In this document: positions 35,955 to 46,146 of the stretch, one piece after another
How positions within the stretch are numbered: position 1 is the stretch's first letter
How the letters are laid out: each line of letters opens with the position of its first letter
NCBI RefSeq assembly: GCF_000003815.2
Contig: NC_049985.1
Location: 16,578,058 to 16,642,057 of the forward strand
DNA from: Branchiostoma floridae
Taxonomy: Eukaryota > Chordata > Leptocardii > Amphioxiformes > Branchiostomatidae
DNA length: 64,000 bases
Direction: 5' to 3'
Translations under genes and position numbers: made by a program
Notes under the pieces: model-generated
Seen by the model: only the letters and a program-made list of their open reading frames with translations
What the model was told of the DNA's origin: nothing
Databases searched by the model: none

Positions 35955-36825
35955 AAATACCCAACCAATATTGACCATATGTCAAACTGTCGTGCTACTA
36001 GTTGACGCAAATTGTTCGGCATCCAAGAAGCGTAGACTTAAGATTGTTTTCAAGCTACTAGTATCTCCACAACTAAAGCGGTACCGCCCTATGTAAAGTT
36101 GTTATCTATGTTGTTTGGCACTTTTCAATGGTCTGTGTGATAAAAGAACGCAGTAATATGAACCAAATCTCAATTTGCAATAGGGAACTGAGGTCAAAAG
36201 TTGTGGTTGTTTCGCAAGATTCGGTAAAAAATTAATTTCGTTGCCACTCCTCGACTATACGGGTTATAATTATCAAATTTGAAAGACGTTGATATAAGAT
36301 ATGGAACAAGAGAATATCTTTGTTGTGTGCTATCGACACTATCATCATAATTCCACCATGTATGTTGACAAATGCTACTGAGCACATGGTAGTAAAATGG
36401 AAATCTCTGCAAGATTAGATCACTCATAAACGGAACTGTTTCTGGGTCATATAACGTGAACTAAACATTCAATAATATCACGGTGTTTCTACGTACATAG
36501 AAATCGTCAAACAGAGGAAAGGAATTCACTGTGCCCACCATACCTGTTTAACCTGTCCACACAGGTAGGTACACGTGCCGAAGCGCCGGCCAACTTGTCC
36601 TCAGACTGGTTCCAAGCTTTTGTCCGAGCGGACATGTTTGCTGTGTCCTTAAAATCATGACGGGATGGAACAAAGGAGCTTCCTGTAGAACGACACCTTT
36701 CACACCTTGCCTTCCGCAGGTGCGAGCTAGAAAACACCTGGTTTCATAGTCCTGATACGAAAACAAGAAGCAAGCAAATTACATATGATAGAAAGATTCA
36801 TTTCTCTAATGCAGCTGCCACATGG

Positions 36826-37050
36826 TTTGTGTAATTACCTTCGCCAAGATGGTTGTGTTTTCGGTGCCTTTTGTCTGTCCCTTTCTAGACAGCAAAATTC
36901 GAGAAGCTAGGTGTGGACGGATTTTAATGATATTTGGAAGGCAATTATGGATTTGCAAAGTGAAGGTCATCTTCGGCAATGGGCCACCTGGCGGCTTTCT
37001 GATGTAATTCAGTGAAACTTCCGGTTTGATATCTCGTTTACGTATCTATC
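36826..37050 (+). repeat. Interspersed CCTTCGCCAAGATGGTT repeat
   Basis: TTACCTTCGCCAAGATGGTT, GTTTTCGGTGCCTTTTGTCT and GTGTGGACGGATTTTAATGA followed by ATATTTGG form a pattern I recall as a widespread repeat in lancelets and molluscs. Its 'GGACGGATTTT.ATGATATTTGG' part is the conserved core. No coding role. Confidence 0.5.
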
Positions 37051-37334
37051 ACATTACTTTGGATTTCCTATAGATAGATGACACAACACGCAATATCGAT
37101 ATCTTTGGGCATGATTTGTTCCTGACCTAGCCTTCAACCAACGTTACCAAGGACTTGAAACAATCAGATGTAATCTTATCTCTATGAACGGACAATACTT
37201 AATTTGACAGGGAAGACCCAGAGGCTTTGTCCTCTATCGTTTCCTGTTGTATCTTAGCGACTGTGGAATAATAATGATATGACTGACATCAAGGACATAT
37301 AGGGAACAGGAACTGGGACTAGTTTGTGATCATG

Positions 37335-37560
37335 ATTATCTCTGCAATTGCTGGTTCCTCCTTATGGCTTTTATTAGAGGGCTTACGCGCCCTTCCTTAT
37401 CTTTATCACCATCAGGAAATTTTGCAGATGAACTTCCTTTTTTGATATCTCGTGTTTTGGACCACCTGTGGCTTTGAATTTTTGGTGACAGATAGCTTTT
37501 GATGTTTGGGTCCCCTAACAGCTTGTTTTGCGTCTCCAATAAAGTAATGGACAGTGCCAA
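37335..37560 (-). repeat. Dispersed repeat family A, minus copy
   Basis: On the minus strand it gives CAAGCTGTTAGGGGACCCAA, AGCTATCTGTCACCAAAAAT and CCAAAACACGAGATATCAAA. These match the family A blocks GCTAGGGGGCCCAA, GCTATCTACCACTCAAAAAT and CAGAACACGAGATATCAAAA at 4380-4480. Confidence 0.6.
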
Positions 37561-38676
37561 AATAGATTGTAAAGCTTAACCTAGTCTCCCTGTGACCTTG
37601 TTTGCTACAAGATGTTTTTCAATGTCAGGCCCATCCCTACACCAAACGACCTTGCACTTCATGCCGTGTTGGTTGATCAGCCAATCACAGTGAGCCTCTC
37701 TCATGGTACGTGCTTTCTTCGGTCTGTAACTGGAATCTTTCAGAGAGCCCATGTCGTTCTGAGACGGCTACCTCATCCCTATGGCATGTGTATGTAACAT
37801 TGGTATTGACACAAGGGCACATGTCTTTTCTTGCGCGTTTTGCTCCTTGGTACCTTTGCATTTTGGCGTTCGGGAGAAACCGGATTCTTAGTGTCTCGCA
37901 CGTTTAAAAGGCTAGGGCATTTTGAGCCAACTGAATTCTATGTTTGCATGCTTGTCTGTTGTCAGTTTTAGATGGCACATACAAGCGTACCAGTGCAACG
38001 ACGAGAACTTGCTAGCAAATTTCGCAGGAAGCAAAGAAGAGGAAACTACGGCCAGTGTCGCATACTTTCAGTCGTTTCAAGGCCACCACACTTAAGACAA
38101 AAATGCACCAACGAGCAGCGTCACAGCTCTGCTTATCTCTACCTATTATTCCTCAGAGCTGTCTTCTTCCTGCGTGTAAGACGCGAGACAGAGGTCTGCT
38201 TGTGTCTGCGAAGTCGGACATCCTATCCCAAACACCTTACCCCCTGACCCGTGAAGTTTACCACACTTTCTTACCCCCAGACCTAAGAGAACCATAGGAA
38301 CGAAAATGTCGGCGCATCCGGCCCTTGGAGGGTCAAGACGCCCTGGCATGCCGACACGACCTCCTTCAAGAACTATCGGTCCATGATAGGTAGCTCCCAT
38401 CTTAGTGAAACAAAGGTTTTCCTCATTCGGGCGCACCTGGGCTTGAGTTAGTAGGTTGTTGGATTGCGCCCACTTTGCCCACACTCTTGGTGACAGCACG
38501 TAGGGCTATTGTATATCGCTCTGCTGTCACCCTGATGCGGTCACGCGCTTGAGGGGCCCCTCAACATCTCCCGACAACATGTCTTTACACACTCGTGAAA
38601 TAAACAATATTTCACAGCGTCGAAGAAGTTCAGTTAGTAAAGCAAGTATATCACTCGCTTTTGGTGAACTCGCTGC

Positions 38677-38795
38677 GATTTGACAGAACGCTCAACGAAT
38701 TTCATCGATAAAAACGAATCTTTTTGCGCTTTCTGTGCTTTGTTGAATTTTAGTCATACTTGTACGATTTGCATGATAATCCCATAAAGTTATGC
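38677..38795. repeat. Dispersed repeat family C, copy 2
   Basis: GATTTGACAGAACGCTCAAC, GAATTTCATCGATAAAAACG and ATGATAATCCCAT match 23075-23213 in order. Confidence 0.6.
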
Positions 38796-41262
38796 TGGAA
38801 GGGAATCTGGTGTTCGCTATGCATATTACAGTGCACCAAGTCTATAGTTCAATACCTTGTGAAATTCTGATTTAAACACTGACGAAAGACAATGATTGCT
38901 GACTGAAACGTTTGACTGTTTGCAAATATATCCAATACCAGTTGCTTGAGTAACTGCTATCTTGTGAATATTTCGCAGACTTTGTATCGATTTTTAGAAA
39001 CATAAAGGACCTTGACACCTAAGAAACTAGGTATAATGTCGTCTCACACTCCCAGTCTAGACAGTATAGAGTGTAATCTCCCAAAGTCTAAAGACTTAGA
39101 TTCTCTTTTAGCACATAGGATATTCTGTGCGCAAATGGCAACAACACCTCCTCCAACCCCACCTTCTTTCACTTAGACACCTTTAGTTGGGTAATCTGGG
39201 CTTTAAAGTAACAATACCTGTACCTCCTGTCGGTATGTATGAAAGAGAACTTGGGCAGGGCTACCGAAATCCTAAATGATATCCTAAGCGGACATGACAA
39301 TACGAAAATTATGGTTCCTTGTTGATTTTGAAGGCCGGGGAAATATCTATTAACTGCGTTGTCCCCCGAATGAATGATATGTTCGTTTGGAACTTTGGAA
39401 GCAATCTTTGCTAAGTGTTCTTATGCCTTTGCTTTCAAGAGCGCAAACTTAAGAAACAGACGTTGTAAAGAAAAGTTCACATACTTCTAACTGTGCGGTT
39501 AAAATCACAAGGTGTTGTAACGCCAGTTTCCCGCCAACCACTCTCACCCGGCATGATGGATGATGAGGACAAAGCGTAGCCTCTTCAGCCATGACCTCTG
39601 ACCTGTTTGTAAACCTGATACCCCTTATCTTACACTTTCAACCTCCAGAACGCTCTACGCCGCTCGGGGTGCCAATGTCACTGCCATAACATTGAAGTAA
39701 TAATTTGAAACTTTACAATATTTTGTGTCCGCTTCTTATGTATACGAAGTGTGTTTTGTGATTAGGGGATATAGTCAATGATTGGGCTGTATTGTACTCA
39801 AGCACAAGGCAGCCAGTCTTCATAAAAACCCTGCCCCAAGCAAGGACTCGTTTCGTAGCTTGGTTACTGGCAGAGCGAACAACTACAATATTCTTGATAA
39901 TGGATAATTATACCCTTGGCTACAAGGCTGCGCGGGTTACAGAGAAACGATTGGGTTTAACACAGACGGCCTAAAGCTTCGCCCTCGGCAGTTCTGTCAT
40001 AGGATAATATGACTCACACCTGGGCTGACGTGCTGGAACAACTGACAAAGAATATGGTTTTAAAATCGTCATATTTGACGTCTACGTGCGCAGTGAAGGA
40101 TTGTTGAAGACGGGACAACGACCGTTGGTGATTCAAACTTACGAGTGACAGTTGAGAGGTCTTCTTCACGTAAGTCCCTGTCGTGTCTTTATGAGTTACA
40201 TGTGTAACAATAGCCCATTGTTACTTCAACGCTCGCAACTCTTGCCAATAACTAGAAAAAAACTATTGAAGTGATCTTTTGAATTCATTTTCATTGATAG
40301 ATTTTTGGCATGAGCTCTGTTGTGATCTCTGCAAGTTAGATTGGAAAGAGATGGGCTCAGTGCGCGTTCTAAAAAAAGTTTCAATCTGATTGTCTGGTCC
40401 CGCAGATTACATGGTTTGTCCCTATAATTGTGTGGTCTTAAGCTCACTGTGGTGAAAGAGAAATGTCACTTAAGCCACTTAGGTGTCCTCATTTGGTCAT
40501 TAGTACCTGTTTACCACCTATCGCTCCTCTAGATCTAAACGATCTTAAGAAAACACGAAGACACTCCAATGAGTTGCGGACTGGCATCTTATCTGATCTC
40601 TCAGTAAGTAGCGATGTTTACTTCTTACAAATTACCCTCTGGAGAATAGTCGTTATCATTATGTCGTAAAGACGATGACACAGCATTATGCTTTGAATAG
40701 AAACATCATTAACAAGGCGAGAACCCATTTCAAGAATGGGAATAATAACAATTAGCATGTTTATTGTTGCATTTGTACAGTGAGAATACTCGGTACAATC
40801 CTAAATTCAAACTGTTGGAATTTTATGTGGAAGACTCTTGTCTCTCTACGGGTTACAATTTTGTTGACACTCTATTTTCTCGTGAGAGAAATATTCTGTT
40901 TTTGCTTTGTTTTTATTTTTAGGACAAATTATATAGTGTGGATGGAGTAGCCTATAATCTTACAACGTTGCATTTCAAACTTTAAGACTGTAATCATTCT
41001 CATAAAAATGAAACTAGAAGTGACATGACCATACACAAACACTTCATTTCATTTTGCATCTACCGTTGCGAAAGGTCAGAGCAGAATAATAGAAATGTTG
41101 GCGGTGGTTTTGTTCTAGTCGGTTTTACGGTGATGCATATGTATCCTCTGCGATGTCATGACACCTCGAATACATATCCAATGTACTACTGTCTTCTTTC
41201 GTACTTCTTTCAACCACAAAGACCTCAATTCCCCTTCTATCCCGAAAGTACATGACTTCACA

Positions 41263-41445
41263 TCAGGGTTTTACCCCTCCCCTTCCCCACTCTGACCTGC
41301 CACGTCCTACATGTGCCCACGTTGCCACTTGCCTCGGGGCTAAGCTGGCCTGATTGAATCTTGTTGTTTGGCCGATCACCTTACGCCGTGGACACTGCCA
41401 GACATGGTGTAACACGGTGTTAATGTGCTCAGGAACAGACGGCAC
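41263..41445 (-). pseudogene. Possible retrotransposon remnant (weak)
   Basis: A 60-codon minus-strand frame contains PEHINTVLHHVWQCPRRKV. This resembles the (C)..PE.I.HVL..CP pattern at the end of LINE reverse-transcriptase ORFs. The leading cysteine is missing and nothing else of such an ORF is visible, so this is only a suggestion. Confidence 0.2.
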
Positions 41446-42350
41446 CAGCTTTCAGATAGAGAGAGCACTAGACAGTACGACATCGGGCGGGAAAACCGTG
41501 TCACTCATAAATTTTGACGGCTGACACTTAGACGAATCTCATGCACGCGTCTGTCAAGATAGACATCTAAATTATCTACCTCCTCGTCTTGAACAGACGG
41601 AGGTACTCCTTGCCAGTTACATGATACTTGTTACGTTTACACATAGGTCTAAGTTGAAAACGTTGTTTGCCATGACATCCATCAAACTCAGTAGAGAGTC
41701 CACAGTGCTCATTTCAGACGACTTTATCTTGACCTATGACGTCAGACGCAATCGACTCACATTGATTGGCTCCCTTGTTGTGACGTAGCCTGGGCGGCAT
41801 GAGGAGCGGTTGTTGAGTCGTTTGGGACTATTTTTGAACAGTCTTTATCTTATTGCATCTCTTTGTCGTCTCCTAGACACAAGGCGTAGTCTACGTTTAA
41901 GACACACTTAGCAAGTGTCGGTGAAGAGGTTAGGCCATATATTCCTCCTTGTCGTGACGTTTTTACTCTTCTTGAGTTCGATAGAGCGAATCACGTATGA
42001 GGGTAGAGTCCTTGGCCTTGTGCCAAAGTGGTAGTAAACGAAGGGCTGTGGACAACTCATTTATCACATAGGACCATGTCCTAGATAACACACGCCATGT
42101 CGTATATGGGGCTCTGTCTATCAGTTGGCCTCAATACTTTAACATACCTAAACAATAAAACAAGCAAGATGGTGATAACCAGTTAGTACGTATCAGACAA
42201 GCTGTCTGATTTGTTAACCAATTAGTCAGTCAATAAATCACTGTCCGACTTGTGACCTCGACAGTCTGATTCTCCCGCGTCTCCCCTCCAGTCTTTCCCC
42301 GGGCCTTGCTAACTTATCACTGATGAGGTGATGCAACCATGTCTTATTCT

Positions 42351-42760
42351 TATTCTCCAAGCAGAGGTTAGGCTCTTGGTTGTTTCTGACTCCCCCTTAA
42401 GCTTTTCTGTCAGAGTGTCTGTTTTGGGTGTTTTCATTTGTCTGCCAGAATAAAAAAAAAAGAAATCCTTAGCAAATAGAAAGTTCAACAAAACCCACAT
42501 AGAAAATCGTCAAACTCAACTTAACCTCTGCTTGGAGATGAACTATATCTAAGTCTGCACCAGTACAGTCTTAACTATTGTATGTGTTTCTAGAACATAG
42601 TGCATTTTTATGCATACGCAGAGCTTGCAAAGTAGAAAGTCCGACAAAACCCACATAGAAAAGCGTCAAAATCAAGCCGGAGCTTAACCTCTGCTTGGAG
42701 GGTAGTAAACTGAATCTGTACCAGTACAATCCTAGCTATGTTTTTCTAGAACATAGTACA
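42351..42760. mobile_element. Family M foldback with its right half tandemly duplicated
   Basis: TATTCTCCAAGCAGAGGTTA (42351) pairs with TTAACCTCTGCTTGGAG (42521-42537). Then AAATAGAAAGT.C.ACAAAAC, CCACATAGAAAA.CGTCAAA and AACCTCTGCTTGGAG appear again at 42629-42700. In both copies the end is followed by CTG.ACCAGTACA and TTTCTAGAACATAGT, so about 150-170 bp (right half plus right flank) was duplicated. Confidence 0.7.
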
Positions 42761-43987
42761 TACATGTGCTATAGGCTAGTAGGAGAATTTTGTTGTTGCA
42801 GACATGACGCTGTATATGTAACAACAGTAATTCAAGTGTGCTCTAATCAATACTACACTGTCATACCGGTCAGACAAGTTTGCGAGGGTAAAAATAAGGT
42901 GGGTCTGTGAAAAATCAACCTTTCTATTATCTGTTCTCTTCGCCCACATTGTCGCTACCAAAGGGCACACATAGGAGTGGCACTGTGACATCATTTATCA
43001 CACAGATTGACGCATAATCGTTATCTTGTTTATCTGATGAGTAGAGGGGTGAGTTGGCCCCGGGTCAGGGGTGGCGCTGGGTGTCGTCTGCAGCGCGGCT
43101 ACGCAGATATGTCCGCGGGGTGGTCGATATCACCATGGGGACGAGAGCTGTGGAGAAGCTCGTCTGTTCTCTGTCCCGGGCTGTGTTTAGCACCATGATT
43201 TATGAAGGCGTGAAGGTTGAAGAAGGGCGTTTCTCTTGTTTGTTTATTTCAAATCCGTAGTTTTGAAATTTTCCTTTTCATTAGCGCAAGTTGTAGCTAG
43301 GTTGGATACATGTTCCACTTACCAGCTTTGGGTACAAGTTTAAGAACAACGCGGTCCGTACGAAATGAAGAAAAGACCGGTCGTAGACCTTAAGTATTAA
43401 ATATTCGAACCATCATCACTACAATGTTAGAGAAGACGAACATTAATTATAAATTTTCCATATTCTATGGTCGAAGTGTTCTTGGCCATGAAATATTGCT
43501 GCCATATTTGTGTTCTTAGCAATTCAATTTGAATATTTTCCCATCTACTGATCACGAATAAATGATAGATTAAGAAGGAACAGAAGGAATTTTAACTTCA
43601 AGTTCGTGCTTCTCTGCTGTCATAGTACTAGTCTCGTTAGATTCTCGCGAGATTTTGTAAAAAAAAAAAGATGACGTAATTGTTTGTGGCAAACTATGGC
43701 AAAAGTTTGCAGCGCAGGACCATCACAAAGTTTGTTGGCCAATAAGCACAGCAGTAGAATTGCAGTTAGGAAAACACAGCTCAATTGGCTGCTATTTCAG
43801 CTGTATCCTGTGTAAAAAGAGCAGTTTATGAATTTGTTGTGACGACACTACCCTTCCTTTCGCCGCAGTTACAGCATGGGTATCAAAACATTGTCGTCCA
43901 AAAGAACCCAAATCTCCGGTCAGAATGATATGCACGGAAGCACATTTACGGATGACACACTGGGGGAAAAGCTAAGAGACTCTGTGC

Positions 43988-44341
43988 CAGGGTTGTAGCC
44001 AGCCTGAAATCATTTTCCGTCCCTTCGATTCTGAATGGAAATCTATTGAGCGCCGAAGGCACGGTGCGCCGTTCCAAGGGGGGTCCGGGAGCATGTTCCT
44101 CGGAAAATTTTGAAATCAAGACCCTTTGAAATGCCATTTCCTGCATTTTGACCTGTAATTTTTTAGTCTGGTAGACTAAGCCGTTCAACAGCATCTGTTT
44201 TTGTGAAAAATTACAGAAAAAGTTTCAGGCTGAATTTTTTTTTCCATTTTTGTCTGCCACAGAGGACGGAATGGGCAATTTTTTTTTCCGTCCCCACCTG
44301 CAAAATTCCGTCAAAGGACGGAAGGACGGGCTACAACCCTG
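43988..44341. mobile_element. hAT-like non-autonomous element (354 bp), perfect 8-bp TSD
   Basis: The ends are CAGGGTTGTAGCC (43988) and GGCTACAACCCTG (to 44341), a perfect inverted repeat. They are flanked by a perfect 8-bp duplication CTCTGTGC at 43980-43987 and 44342-44349. Subterminal CCGTCC/GGACGG repeats are present. CAGGG ends with 8-bp target duplications are the hAT signature. No transposase frame. The intact duplication suggests a fairly young insertion. Confidence 0.85.
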
Positions 44342-45159
44342 CTCTGTGCCATGGCCCATCCCACGGTGTTGATATATTTGGGGTCCCCTAAAATTACACA
44401 GGGCATGTTAAGTGCTTGTCAAATATTGTTCGATTGGGGCCCTCATATTCCCCGCGAAACATCCATGAGGAAAACCAAACAGCCCATCCGTCGTCTATTG
44501 CCGATGTCCCAGTTTCCTTGCTTCAGGTGTTGAAGACAGTAGGGGAGTGGCAAAAAATATTTAGAGACGTTTTGCTTGGTCGAATCTGTTTTAGGCGACA
44601 AATAAAGCAAACTTTCCGCGCTTCTGACAATAGATGTGTTGCCACAATGCAAACCAACGTCAAGAATCTTCTTGATGGAGTTTGTGTTTACGGTTTCATA
44701 GAGGACAAACATTGTTTGAGATAGTCGACAACCTCTAAGACAACTATTCAAAGTCAAGACACATGTATATGAAGACTACATCTTTTTTCTTACCGGGGAA
44801 CGCGAGTAGACAATTCTAAGATTCAATTTTTTAGGAATTATCTATTTCTATATCTTTGTAGAAGATATGGTCTAACACGTTTCGCTCGGCTTCTTCAAAG
44901 TGCAGCTTCTGTTTTGACGATGAGACATTTACAAACACGCCAAGTGAGCTCATGACATCTCCAAACAAAGGGACCCCGCCATGGGCCATGCTTCCTACAG
45001 GTTGGCGCAATGACCTGGCTGTGACGTCACATGTCCCTCCCACCCCCCTCGGGCCAGTAAAGTGAGAGATCCCGAGTCATCATCAGCTGCAAGCCTTGCC
45101 TTGTAGCTACAGGCGCTTGCCGGTGTCGGGCAGGACGACTTTTTTTTTACCCCGCGCGC

Positions 45160-45990
45160 TACGCAATCAGGACCTGGCGTTGGCGATTATCACTGCTCGG
45201 TGAGTAGACCTGCGCGGTGGAGCGTAAGTCCGTCTGTGTGTGTTCTAAACTGGGCTGGCGACGCAGAGGCCGTACGGCGTAGGATCTAGGAGACACACGT
45301 CTTCGCTCTGTGGCGGTTTTCCTCCGGTAGTCTTGTGTCACCACATCCAGGTAACATTACCTACACAGGGTGTAATCCCGCAACATAGTGCGGCTAATCA
45401 GGGCCTGTATTGCGGGCGGCTTCTCACTGATATCCACCCAGGGCCAACAAGTACCGACTCTTGTTTGAATTTGGTGCACGGGCACAAAGTAGGCATTGTG
45501 TGGGGGCCACTCAACTGTATCCCCGCAGCCTTTCTGACTGCGGTCGCGTGATTGCGTGCACGGGAGGAGGGGATGCAGCTAGCGCACAAAGCGGTGGACA
45601 TCTGCCTCACAGGCCGCCTGGGAATCGGACTTGGGAAGGAGCTAGTAGTACGACGGTGTCGTTCGGTGTCGGGCACCACAACAAACACTCCCCCCACCAT
45701 TACAAGGCCGAGCTGTCAGTGCCGTACCGTGTGGGCAGGAGCCCCGCAAACACTGCAGGAACCAGTCGCCAAACAAGCTCTTGTATGTCCCCGCGCCTTG
45801 TTTTAGCAACCCTGTCAGCTCAAGACACTGGAGTGGCGAAGGTGAGCTGAACTTTTCACCTACGCGAGCCCTCCATCCGGCGGTGCAGGGTCTAAGTGGC
45901 CGCCGTGGGAGACCCTCGGGGCAGGCGCGTACAGACGGGACATCCTCGGTACATCCCCCGTGTCCTTCCCGAAGGGGACTTAATTGACGG
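45160..45990. other. GC-rich tract with overlapping open frames, no supported gene
   Basis: CG-rich sequence just upstream of exon 4 with open frames of 84-133 codons on both strands, none recognisable. Long frames are expected in GC-rich DNA because stop codons are AT-rich. It may be an old repeat body or an intronic CpG-rich regulatory tract. Confidence 0.4.
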
Positions 45991-46112
45991 TCGATCAACT
46001 TGCCATTAAGGGAGAGTAAAGATTGTAGGACTAACGTTGTCACAGCTGTTTGATTTGTGCGATGGTGACGAAGTTAGATCTGATGGTGTTTTTTTCTCTC
46101 TTCTGTGTACAG

Positions 46113-46146
46113 GACTTGAGCTTCTGGAGTTACTGCGAAAGCTAAG
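46113..46146 (+). CDS. INF2: INF2 exon 4: 34-nt microexon
   Basis: The acceptor TGTGTACAG and the donor CTAAG|GTGAGT are both strong. It enters in phase 1 and leaves in phase 2. With its neighbours it reads EFIG-LELLELLRKL-R, aligning with human EFIGLQLLDVLARLRDLED. Removing it would shift the frame, so it must be constitutive for a full-length protein. It lies between a 15.5-kb and a 2.8-kb intron. Confidence 0.92.

Larger units (their letters stand above)
30591..46112 (+). other. INF2: INF2 intron 3 (15.5 kb)
   Basis: GT at 30591, AG at 46111-46112. It is the longest intron in the window. It holds decayed and intact family M elements (34378-34715, 42351-42760), one family A copy on the minus strand, a family C copy, a perfect-TSD hAT-like element (43988-44341), a promoter-like CRE/ATGGCGGC block (35862-35954) and a GC-rich tract (45160-45990). 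No nested gene is proven. Confidence 0.8.

Noticed and set aside
45398-46043. Overlapping 84-133-codon frames on both strands
   Set aside because: GC-rich sequence opens all frames at once; none has recognisable content or splice context.
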